A DNA stretch of 64,000 bases, from the NCBI GenBank assembly GCA_934479825.1, contig CAKSOW010000002.1, positions 112,775-176,774 on the forward strand, in the 5' to 3' direction. Shown here piece by piece: positions 57,054-64,000 of the stretch. The notes under the pieces are model-generated. The model was not told the DNA's origin. It worked only from the letters and a program-made list of their open reading frames with translations, and did not search any database. This DNA is from an uncultured Eubacteriales bacterium (GTDB lineage Bacteria > Bacillota > Clostridia > Oscillospirales > CAG-382). The position numbers were made by a program, and so were the translations under genes. Position 1 is the stretch's first letter, and every line of letters begins with the position of its first letter.

Positions 57054-57365
57054 ATGTCAGCATCTGCACTCACTTCCAAGGAACGCGCCTATTTGCGCTC
57101 TCTTGCCAACACCATCGACCCCATTTTCCAATTCGGCAAAGGCGGCGTTTCGGAAAACTTCATCAAACAGATCGACGACGCGCTTGAAGCGCGCGAGCTT
57201 ATCAAAATAACGCTTCTCGAAAATGCCGACGCCGAACCTAAGGAATTGGCCGCTGTTTTATGCGAAAAAGCGCATTGCCAAAGCGTTCAGATCATCGGCA
57301 GACGCATTGTCCTTTACCGCATGGCGCGCGACAAGGATAAGCGGAAGATTACACTGCCGCGGTAG
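57054..57365 (+). CDS. yhbY: YhbY family RNA-binding (CRM domain) protein
   Basis: A 103-residue single CRM-domain protein that binds pre-50S ribosomes. It has the N-terminal LTSKERAYLRSLANTIDPIFQFGKGG and the loop ending QIIGRRIVLYRMARD. It immediately precedes nadD (6 nt), a standard Firmicute order. It ends in TAG. Confidence 0.94.
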   Translation: MSASALTSKERAYLRSLANTIDPIFQFGKGGVSENFIKQIDDALEARELIKITLLENADAEPKELAAVLCEKAHCQSVQIIGRRIVLYRMARDKDKRKITLPR

Positions 57366-57371
57366 CTTTTT

Positions 57372-58004
57372 ATGAAGATCGGACTTTTCGGCGGTTCTTT
57401 CAATCCGCCGCATTCAGGACACACCGCTCTTGCAAGAGAATTCTACCAAGCCTCCGGCTGTGACCTTTTAATCGTTATGCCGTCGTTTATTCCGCCGCAT
57501 AAAGCCGCGTCGAACGTGCCGGCCGAACACCGTCTTGCCATGACGCGGCTCGCTTTTCTGCCGCTCGGCGAAGAGGGAGTCAATTACACGGTAAGCGACT
57601 ATGAGATTCTTCGGCATGACACCAGCTACACATTTGAAACCGTGCGGTATCTTCTGGAAAAATACCGGGAAAAAGAGTTGGCTCTCTGTGTCGGCAGCGA
57701 CATGTTTTTAAGTTTTGAAACCTGGAAAAATGCCAAAGAGCTTTTGCAAAACTGCCATTTATACACCAAAGCACGTCACAACGGCGAAAAAAAGGCTTTG
57801 CAAGCCTACGCCGCGGAATTACACGAACGCTATGGAGCGCGTTCCACCGTTATGGACAGCGCGATTTTGGATATTTCCAGCACGCAGTTACGGGAAGCGG
57901 ACCAAAACGGGTCGTTTTTGCTTGACCCGGCCGTTCGCGCTTATGCCCATGAACACCGGTTATATGAAAATAACGGGGAAAACACGGAATTAAGAAAAAA
58001 TTAA
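57372..58004 (+). CDS. nadD: Nicotinate-nucleotide adenylyltransferase
   Basis: A 210-residue enzyme forming deamido-NAD from NaMN and ATP. The nucleotidyltransferase signature is GLFGGSFNPPHSGH (residues 4-17) and the C-terminal ATP-binding motif is ISSTQLRE. Other family blocks are MPSFIPPHK and LCVGSDMFLSFETWKN. No strong SD is visible, so translation may be coupled to yhbY. Confidence 0.95.
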   Translation: MKIGLFGGSFNPPHSGHTALAREFYQASGCDLLIVMPSFIPPHKAASNVPAEHRLAMTRLAFLPLGEEGVNYTVSDYEILRHDTSYTFETVRYLLEKYREKELALCVGSDMFLSFETWKNAKELLQNCHLYTKARHNGEKKALQAYAAELHERYGARSTVMDSAILDISSTQLREADQNGSFLLDPAVRAYAHEHRLYENNGENTELRKN

Positions 58005-58025
58005 GAAACGGTCTGACACGAAAAA

Positions 58026-58676
58026 ATGGAAAAATACACAGAAAATCCGGCTGCTCCCAACCTGATTGAACGCATACGGACGCACCTTTCCGGGTATATT
58101 GGCGAAAAAAGACAAAATCACACTTTTTTTGTAGAAAAAGAAGTGATTGCTCTTGCCGAATCGCTTGATATGGTGTATAATATAAACGATTCGCAGAAAA
58201 ACGATCTGCGCGCCGCAGCGCTCGTTCATGACATTACCAAGGAAATGCCGCTTGAAAAGCAATTAGAATTATGTAAAAACTATCAGATCGATCCCGGAAA
58301 TTATCCGTCCTGTGCCGTACTTCACGGCCGCACGGCAGCATTTCTTGCCCGCGACCGGTTTGGTATCGACGACCTTGTCTTTTCCGCTGTATACAATCAC
58401 ACGACCGGAAAAGAGGACATGAGCGTTTTTGATAAAATTCTGTTTCTTGCCGACTATATCGAACCGTCAAGAACACATGAGTCCTGCAAGAAAGTGCGCG
58501 CTTATTACTATGGGGAACTTGCCGTCCGCGGCAAAACCGCGGCCGGCGAAATCTTAGACGAGGCCTGCTTACTCTGCCTTGACGACACGCTTTCCTATCT
58601 TTTGGCGAAAGGGAACATTATCGACCTTGAAACCGTCAAAGCAAGGAACGCATTACTTGCGAAGAAAACCGACTGA
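58026..58676 (+). CDS. yqeK: YqeK HD-domain hydrolase (Ap4A-type)
   Basis: A 216-residue HD-superfamily phosphohydrolase; YqeK homologues cleave diadenosine tetraphosphate symmetrically. Metal ligands are visible in AALVHDITKEMP (HD), LHGRTAAF, AVYNHTTGKEDMS and LADYIEPSR. It follows nadD and precedes the LCP and rsfS genes, the conserved order. No clear SD precedes the ATG. Confidence 0.93.
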   Translation: MEKYTENPAAPNLIERIRTHLSGYIGEKRQNHTFFVEKEVIALAESLDMVYNINDSQKNDLRAAALVHDITKEMPLEKQLELCKNYQIDPGNYPSCAVLHGRTAAFLARDRFGIDDLVFSAVYNHTTGKEDMSVFDKILFLADYIEPSRTHESCKKVRAYYYGELAVRGKTAAGEILDEACLLCLDDTLSYLLAKGNIIDLETVKARNALLAKKTD

Positions 58677-58711
58677 CGGTACACATGGCAACAAAGAAAG
58701 GTTGAACGACA

Positions 58712-60523
58712 ATGTCTGACAGAAATACAAACTTTGAGAAAGGCTCAACGGAAGAATTCCGCAAGATTCGTATGAAACGCAAGAAAGGACATGCCGCACA
58801 TGTTTCTTCGGGAACCGGTGAAAAGAAAAAGCTTGCCGGCTGGAAGAAAGTTCTTATTGTTCTTGTTTCTCTTGTCCTTTTAGCCATCCTCGCCGCCGGT
58901 GTTGTATTTGCTTATTTCAAATACATACACAAGCCGGTTTCGGACGACGATTTTATTTTCAAGCCCGACGATTCCGTCCTTGTGGATGATACAGGAAATC
59001 CCGTGCCAGTCAGCACGCTTCGCGACGGACGCTACAACTTCCTTGCCGTCGGCTGCGACCGGAAAGAATGGCTGTCCGATGTTATCATGCTCGCTACCTA
59101 CGACGTCAAGGAAAAATCCGTTTCGATCATGCAGATCCCTCGCGACACTTATGTGACGGTTTCCAAAAAGCTGATTTTTGACGACGATGGTTCCATTTCC
59201 GTATCCAATTTTGACGGCAAAAGCGGCTACGGTTGCAAGATCAACGCGGTTCTCGGTCACGGCGGCAATTTCGCGGCCTCCGAATTGAAACGCATAACCG
59301 GTCTTGCTTCGGGCAAAACCGATGCGGAAATCGACGCTATCTGCAAGGAATCGTTTCTTGACATCGACCGCAAAACGCTCACCGCTTATATGGATGCAAC
59401 CGGCAATGCCAAGAGCGACGCGGAATACAAGATCAAACTCAAATTTGCCATCAAATATTTAAGCACGCTTCTTTACCGTTGTTACGGTTTTGCCGCCGAC
59501 TACTATGCCCAAGTCAACCTTGACGGATTCGTCAATATTGTAAACGCAATCGGCGGTGTGGATGTTTATGTCCAAGAGGATATGAATTACGATGACCCCT
59601 ATCAGGATCTCCACATTCACATCAAAGCCGGCAACCAGCATCTTAACGGCAAGGACGCCGAAGGCTTCATCCGTTTCCGCTATGGCTATGCTGCCGCGGA
59701 TATCGCCCGTATCGACGCACAGAAGATCTTTATGACGGCGTTCATCAAAAAACTCATGAGCATTGAGGGAATATCCAAGCTCAACGATTTGGTCAAGGAG
59801 ATCAACGCCAACCTCAACACTAACGTCACGCTTTCCGATGCGCTGTATTTTGCCACCAATGCGTTGGATCTCGACCTTTCCAAAGTCGTTATGCTCACCA
59901 TGCCCGGCACGCCGGCCTATATCAACAACGTCTCCTACTACTTAGTCAACAAGGACTCTCTCATGGAGAACATCAACACCTATTTGAACAAGTATAACGA
60001 GCCGTTGGATGAAAGCCATTTCTTGGTGGTTCAGGGCACGTCCAAGAACACCAGCCGCGATCCGCTCACGGCTACCGATATCGAAGATAAACAGCCGGAT
60101 CTCGGTTTCATGCACAGCTCAAAAAAAAATAACGCCGGAAGTTCAAAGAACGAGAGCACCACTTCCGGCTCACACGATGCCGCTCCCAACGATTCTGCAA
60201 GTACCGCCCCCGAGCAAACGCCGGATACGCCTGAGCATTCGTCCGATACACCGGAATCCGGCAATTCCGACACGTCTGATTCCCAAGGCTCCGGTCATAT
60301 CCCGCCTGCCACCCCGGATTCCGCTGATAACGATTCTTCCGCGCACACCCCCGATGACGATGGGACATCGGCCGGTTCTTCCGATCATGCAGATTCCGGC
60401 GCCGAGTCGCCTGAACCTGCCGGAAACGACGGAAATACCGAACCCGACACGTCCTCCGGATCGGCGCCCATCTCGGACATGGACGACTTATTAAAAGAAT
60501 ACAACGCCGCCAACGCGGCATGA
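58712..60523 (+). CDS. LytR-CpsA-Psr (LCP) family wall-polymer ligase
   Basis: A 603-residue membrane-anchored protein. A basic cytoplasmic tail precedes a membrane helix (about residues 46-68). The extracytoplasmic LCP domain (about 105-350) shows LAVGCDRKEWLSDVIM, MQIPRDTYV, YAQVNLDGFVNIVNAIGGVDVYV and GFIRFRYGYAAADIARIDAQ. LCP enzymes attach teichoic acids or capsule to peptidoglycan. The C-terminal 130 or so residues are a low-complexity Ser/Thr/Pro/Asp/Gly spacer, unusually long, ending with a short helix. It sits between yqeK and rsfS, as in other Clostridia. Confidence 0.93.
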   Translation: MSDRNTNFEKGSTEEFRKIRMKRKKGHAAHVSSGTGEKKKLAGWKKVLIVLVSLVLLAILAAGVVFAYFKYIHKPVSDDDFIFKPDDSVLVDDTGNPVPVSTLRDGRYNFLAVGCDRKEWLSDVIMLATYDVKEKSVSIMQIPRDTYVTVSKKLIFDDDGSISVSNFDGKSGYGCKINAVLGHGGNFAASELKRITGLASGKTDAEIDAICKESFLDIDRKTLTAYMDATGNAKSDAEYKIKLKFAIKYLSTLLYRCYGFAADYYAQVNLDGFVNIVNAIGGVDVYVQEDMNYDDPYQDLHIHIKAGNQHLNGKDAEGFIRFRYGYAAADIARIDAQKIFMTAFIKKLMSIEGISKLNDLVKEINANLNTNVTLSDALYFATNALDLDLSKVVMLTMPGTPAYINNVSYYLVNKDSLMENINTYLNKYNEPLDESHFLVVQGTSKNTSRDPLTATDIEDKQPDLGFMHSSKKNNAGSSKNESTTSGSHDAAPNDSASTAPEQTPDTPEHSSDTPESGNSDTSDSQGSGHIPPATPDSADNDSSAHTPDDDGTSAGSSDHADSGAESPEPAGNDGNTEPDTSSGSAPISDMDDLLKEYNAANAA

Positions 60524-60569
60524 AAATGCCGGTTTTTCCGGCAAGAAAACAAGGAGAGTTTCCGAAACT

Positions 60570-60938
60570 ATGACACCTGAATTGGATGCAAGAACACTTG
60601 CCGAAGAGATTGCCGCTTTGCTTGACAAAAAGAAAGCCAAGCAGGTCAAAATTTTAAAAGTAACCGAAAAAACAGTCATTGCCGATTATTTCGTCATCGC
60701 CGGTGGTACTTCCTCCACACAGGTAAAAGCGCTGGCCGATGAAGTGGAATACCAGATCGGTGTGGATAAAAACATCAAGCCGGTAAACGTCGAGGGACGC
60801 GGCACGGGCGGATGGATCTTACTTGACTATGAAAACGTGATCGTGCACGTTTTTGACCCCAAAATGCGCGAATTCTACAATCTTGAAAAGCTTTGGGCGG
60901 AATGCGAAGAAGTTCCGTTTGAGAGAATTGAAGATTAA
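60570..60938 (+). CDS. rsfS: Ribosome silencing factor RsfS
   Basis: A 122-residue RsfS/Iojap protein that binds L14 and blocks subunit joining in starvation. Family marks are ADYFVIAGGTSSTQVKALADEV and GWILLDYENVIVHVFDP. Length is typical. An SD (AAGGAG) precedes the ATG. Confidence 0.96.
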   Translation: MTPELDARTLAEEIAALLDKKKAKQVKILKVTEKTVIADYFVIAGGTSSTQVKALADEVEYQIGVDKNIKPVNVEGRGTGGWILLDYENVIVHVFDPKMREFYNLEKLWAECEEVPFERIED

Positions 60939-60977
60939 GTTTGGTTATTAAATTTTTAGATAAGGTTGACAGACATC

Positions 60978-63389
60978 ATGAAGTACGAATTCAAGGAAAT
61001 TGAGAAAAAATGGCAGGATGAGTGGGAAAACAAAGGCGTTTTCCATGCGAAAAACGATTATTCGCTCCCCAAATACTATGCTCTTGTGGAATTCCCTTAC
61101 CCCTCCGGACAAGGGCTTCACGTCGGACATCCGCGCTCGTATACCGCGCTCGATATCGTGGCGCGCAAAAAGCGTATGCAGGGCTACAATGTTCTGTATC
61201 CGATGGGTTGGGACGCTTTCGGACTTCCGACCGAAAACTTTGCCATTAAAACCGGCATTCATCCCAAGATCGTGACTCACAACAACATCGCACGCTTCAA
61301 AAAGCAACTGATGTCGCTCGGTCTTTCGTTCGACTGGTCGCGCGAGATCAACACCACCGATGAAAGCTACTACAAATGGACGCAGTGGATCTTCATTCAG
61401 CTCTTCAAGCGTGGTCTTGCCTATAAGACAAAAATGGCAGTCAACTGGTGCACCTCCTGCAAGTGTGTGTTAGCCAACGAAGAAGTCGTCGGCGGCGTTT
61501 GCGAACGCTGCGGCAGTGAAGTTATCCGCCGCGAAAAAAGCCAATGGATGCTCCGTATCACCGCCTATGCCCAACGCTTGATTGATGATCTTTCGCTTGT
61601 CGATTTCATCGACCGCGTCAACACCCAACAGAAAAACTGGATCGGACGCTCTGAGGGCGCTGAGGTTGATTTTGCCACCACAACCGGCGAGAATCTCCGC
61701 GTTTACACCACACGTCCCGATACCCTTTTCGGTGCGACCTACATGGTTATTGCGCCCGAGCATCCGTTTATTGAAAAATACGCTTCGCAGATCAAGAATA
61801 TCGACGCCGTAAACGCCTACAAAGCAGAAGCTGCCAAAAAGAGCGACTTTGACCGCACCGAGCTTGCCGCCGGAAAAGAAAAGACCGGTGTGGAGCTTGT
61901 CGGCATTCGCGCGGTCAATCCCGTAAACGGCAAAGAAATTCCGATCTATGTTTCGGACTATGTTCTCGTCACCTACGGTACGGGCGCGATTATGGCTGTA
62001 CCGGCACACGACACACGCGACTGGGAATTTGCCAAGAAATTCAGGCTTCCGATCATTGAAGTGGTAGCCGGAGGCGATGTGCAGAACGAAGCCTTTACCG
62101 ATGTGGCAACCGGGAAAATGGTCAACTCCGATTTTTTGAACGGTCTTGAAGTCGCCGACGCCAAAAAGAAGATCATCGAATGGCTCACAGAAAACGGCAA
62201 AGGTGAACGCAAAGTCAACTTCAAACTGCGCGACTGGGTATTCTCCCGTCAGAGATACTGGGGCGAGCCGATTCCGCTTATTGAATGCGAAAAATGCGGA
62301 TGGGTTCCCGTTCCCGAAGATCAGCTGCCGTTAACATTGCCTGAGGTCGATTCCTATGAGCCCGGCACGGACGGTGAAAGTCCGCTTGCGTCGCTTACCG
62401 ACTGGATTGCATGCCAATGCCCGAAATGCGGCGGCAAGGCACGCCGTGAAACCGACACCATGCCGCAATGGGCCGGTTCATCATGGTATTTCCTCCGCTA
62501 TTGCGATCCGCACAACGATAAAGCGCTTGCATCCAAGGAAGCGCTCGACTATTGGATGCCGGTTGACTGGTACAACGGCGGTATGGAACACACGACGCTC
62601 CACTTATTATATTCGCGTTTCTGGGCAAAATTCTTATACGATATCGGCGTCCTCTCCTGCCCCGAACCTTATGCTAAGCGCACATCGCACGGCATGATCT
62701 TGGGCGAAAACGGCGAAAAGATGTCCAAATCGCGCGGCAATGTCGTCAATCCCGATGACATCATTGCGGAATACGGCGCCGACACCATGCGTTTATATGA
62801 AATGTTTATCGGCGATTTCGAGAAATCCGCACCGTGGTCGAGTCAGAGTATCAAGGGCTGCAAACGCTTCTTGGAGCGTTTTGCCGGTCTTACCGAATTG
62901 GTTAAAGGCACCGGTGTAACGCCTGAATTGGAAAGCTCGTTCCACAAGACCATAAAGAAGGTCACGGAAGATATTGAAACGCTCAAAATGAACACGGCCA
63001 TTGCCGCCATGATGTCGCTCATCAATGAGATTTACGACCACGGTTCGCTGACCAAGGACGAACTGAACGTCTTTATCCGTTTAATCTGCCCGTTTGCGCC
63101 GCACTTAGCGGAGGAAATGTGGCACGAGTCCTGCGGTAAAAAATCGTTTGCTTCCCTTGCCGAATGGCCGGAATTTGATCCGGCAAAGACAATCGACAGC
63201 ACGGTTGAAGTCGCTGTTCAGATCTCCGGAAAATTCAAAGGGACGATTACGCTTGCCGCCGGCTTATCAAAAGAAGATGCCATTGCCTCCGTCAAGGCAG
63301 ACGAGCGCTTTGCCAAACAGTTTGAGGGCAAGACAATCGTCAAGGAAATCTCCGTTCCGGATAAGCTTGTCAACCTCGTTGTACGCTGA
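60978..63389 (+). CDS. leuS: Leucyl-tRNA synthetase
   Basis: An 803-residue class Ia synthetase. The HIGH-type motif is in PYPSGQGLHVGHPRSY, the editing CP1 domain has the conserved Thr-rich TTRPDTLFGATYMVIAPEHP, and the KMSKS motif is GEKMSKSRGN. A CP1-adjacent zinc-type segment CTSCKCVLANEEVVGGVCERCG is also present. The ATG at 60978 is chosen over an upstream TTG at 60966. No T-box leader fits in the short gap after rsfS. Confidence 0.97.
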   Translation: MKYEFKEIEKKWQDEWENKGVFHAKNDYSLPKYYALVEFPYPSGQGLHVGHPRSYTALDIVARKKRMQGYNVLYPMGWDAFGLPTENFAIKTGIHPKIVTHNNIARFKKQLMSLGLSFDWSREINTTDESYYKWTQWIFIQLFKRGLAYKTKMAVNWCTSCKCVLANEEVVGGVCERCGSEVIRREKSQWMLRITAYAQRLIDDLSLVDFIDRVNTQQKNWIGRSEGAEVDFATTTGENLRVYTTRPDTLFGATYMVIAPEHPFIEKYASQIKNIDAVNAYKAEAAKKSDFDRTELAAGKEKTGVELVGIRAVNPVNGKEIPIYVSDYVLVTYGTGAIMAVPAHDTRDWEFAKKFRLPIIEVVAGGDVQNEAFTDVATGKMVNSDFLNGLEVADAKKKIIEWLTENGKGERKVNFKLRDWVFSRQRYWGEPIPLIECEKCGWVPVPEDQLPLTLPEVDSYEPGTDGESPLASLTDWIACQCPKCGGKARRETDTMPQWAGSSWYFLRYCDPHNDKALASKEALDYWMPVDWYNGGMEHTTLHLLYSRFWAKFLYDIGVLSCPEPYAKRTSHGMILGENGEKMSKSRGNVVNPDDIIAEYGADTMRLYEMFIGDFEKSAPWSSQSIKGCKRFLERFAGLTELVKGTGVTPELESSFHKTIKKVTEDIETLKMNTAIAAMMSLINEIYDHGSLTKDELNVFIRLICPFAPHLAEEMWHESCGKKSFASLAEWPEFDPAKTIDSTVEVAVQISGKFKGTITLAAGLSKEDAIASVKADERFAKQFEGKTIVKEISVPDKLVNLVVR

Positions 63390-63399
63390 ATCGGCGGAA

Positions 63400-63429
63400 A
63401 GCGGTCTTTTCCGCGCCGGCAAGACCGCT
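63400..63429 (+). terminator. Possible terminator after leuS
   Basis: A 9-bp stem (AGCGGTCTT / AAGACCGCT) with a 12-nt loop, 11 nt past the leuS stop. It lacks a T-run, so termination is only possible. Confidence 0.45.
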
Positions 63430-63476
63430 TCATGTTCAAAATTAACAGTTTATTTATAATATTTTTTGGAATCCAC

Positions 63477-63506
63477 TTGACAACTCACCTCTTTTTGGGG
63501 TATAAT
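63477..63506 (+). promoter_or_regulatory. Sigma-A promoter of rpsU
   Basis: Consensus -35 TTGACA (63477-63482), 18-bp spacer, consensus -10 TATAAT (63501-63506), about 50 nt before the rpsU start. Confidence 0.85.
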
Positions 63507-63557
63507 ATGGTGTGGTATAAAAAATCTCTTTGTCACAAGCGGAGGGAGGGGAAATAG

Positions 63558-63734
63558 ATGGCAGAAATTAAGATCAAGGATAATGAATCGCTTGACAGCG
63601 CGCTCCGCAGATTCAAGAGACAGTGCGCAAAAAGTGGTGTTCTCACCGAGCTTCGCAAGAGAGAGCATTACGAAAAACCCAGCGTAAAGCGTAAGAAAAA
63701 GTCCGAGGCAGCCCGCAAGCGCAAGTTCAAATAA
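63558..63734 (+). CDS. rpsU: 30S ribosomal protein S21
   Basis: A 58-residue basic protein starting MAEIKIKDNESLDSALRRFK, with LTELRKREHYEKPSVKRK and a Lys/Arg-rich C-terminus, the complete S21 pattern. A very strong SD (GGAGGGAGGGG) precedes the ATG. It has its own consensus promoter and terminator, so it is monocistronic. Confidence 0.97.
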   Translation: MAEIKIKDNESLDSALRRFKRQCAKSGVLTELRKREHYEKPSVKRKKKSEAARKRKFK

Positions 63735-63782
63735 GCGGTAACTCTGATTTTATCGTGGGTACATGCAGTAACATGCAAACAC

Positions 63783-63816
63783 AAAGAGCTGATGCAAATG
63801 CATCAGCTCTTTTTTC
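63783..63816 (+). terminator. Rho-independent terminator after rpsU
   Basis: A 12-bp core stem (AGAGCTGATGCA / TGCATCAGCTCT, 63785-63810) followed by TTTTTTC. Confidence 0.92.
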
Positions 63817-63880
63817 TTGTGGGAGAGTTTTTGTGGTGTACCCCAAGCCTTCTGAAATGTCCCAAGGGGCGGTTTTAATT

Positions 63881-63960
63881 TTACTTTTCGTCTCCGCGAA
63901 AAGTAACTAAAAAAGTTTTATGTGTTACTTTTTCGTACACTTGAATTTTCAAGTCAAGTG
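63881..63960. repeat. Overlapping alternative hairpins at the window end
   Basis: TTACTTTTCG (63881-63890) pairs perfectly with CGAAAAGTAA (63897-63906). AAAAGTAAC (63899-63907) can instead pair with GTTACTTTT (63924-63932). A further CACTTGA / TCAAGTG pair (63938-63960) also has an internal alternative. No gene is present. Confidence 0.55.
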
Positions 63961-63986
63961 CAAGAGCAAATTGTAAAAAGATTCAA

Positions 63987-63992
63987 AAGGAG
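63987..63992 (+). promoter_or_regulatory. Ribosome binding site for a gene starting beyond the window
   Basis: AAGGAG lies 8 nt before the window end, the distance expected if a start codon follows at about 64001. Confidence 0.5.
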
Positions 63993-64000
63993 AAAGCCAG

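Noticed and set aside
60939..60977. T-box leader before leuS
   Set aside because: Only 39 nt separate rsfS and leuS; no room for a T-box.
1..64000. tRNA or rRNA genes, CRISPR arrays, transposases, prophage
   Set aside because: No tRNA-like T-loop plus acceptor pattern in intergenic gaps, no spaced direct repeats, no integrase or transposase frames.

Overview
The window is from the chromosome of a low-to-mid-GC (about 50%) endospore-forming Gram-positive bacterium of class Clostridia, probably a gut lineage such as Oscillospirales. The class is supported by spoVAD/spoVAE, the rnc - radical SAM - smc - ftsY and yhbY - nadD - yqeK - LCP - rsfS - leuS blocks, a type II pantothenate kinase, an S-layer-homology surface protein and the flavoprotein - cmk - plsC - ispH - rpsA operon. 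The genus assignment is a guess. No rRNA, tRNA, CRISPR array, prophage or insertion sequence was found. Genes use ATG, GTG and TTG starts, mostly with strong Shine-Dalgarno (SD) sequences, and TAA, TGA and TAG as ordinary stops.

Layout. 1-9 kb, minus strand: mnmM, a MATE exporter behind a hairpin-rich repeat region, a Gfo/Idh oxidoreductase with its own promoter, and an operon of lipoprotein deacetylase - ECF S component - type II pantothenate kinase - GH78 rhamnosidase. 9-13 kb, plus: hflK - hflC - GNAT - SGNH hydrolase, ending in a strong terminator. 13-18.6 kb, minus: an unrecognised secreted protein behind a palindromic operator, a GH2 beta-mannosidase interrupted by an in-frame TAG, and spoVAE/spoVAD. 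18.8-25.6 kb, plus: a MacA-like adaptor, MacB-like ATPase and permease, and a large SLH protein. 25.6-42 kb, minus: mrp, a CD1247-like acidic protein, efp, a TIM-barrel protein, yqeG, the rpiR - flavoprotein - cmk - plsC - ispH - rpsA operon, a FAD dehydrogenase, lepB, rplS, an acyl-CoA ligase behind a tyrosine-rich attenuator, a pseudouridine synthase, and ispF/ispD. 42-64 kb, plus: Ktr/Trk potassium uptake, a SpoU methyltransferase, dprA, topA, plsX, rnc, radical SAM, smc, ftsY, rdgB, yhbY, nadD, yqeK, an LCP protein, rsfS, leuS and rpsU.

Much of the window is core housekeeping: isoprenoid (ispD, ispF, ispH), CoA and NAD synthesis, translation and chromosome segregation. The accessory parts are glycan-degrading enzymes and the cell-surface exporter/SLH block. 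The most interesting signal is regulatory. A 26-codon leader peptide with five consecutive Tyr codons precedes mutually exclusive hairpins and an intrinsic terminator upstream of an acyl-CoA ligase, and it can be folded as a complete amino-acid attenuator. Other points to check are the amber-interrupted beta-mannosidase, a diverged SGNH-NodB fusion lipoprotein, a terminator whose loop supplies the -35 box of the next operon, and a dispersed palindromic repeat.
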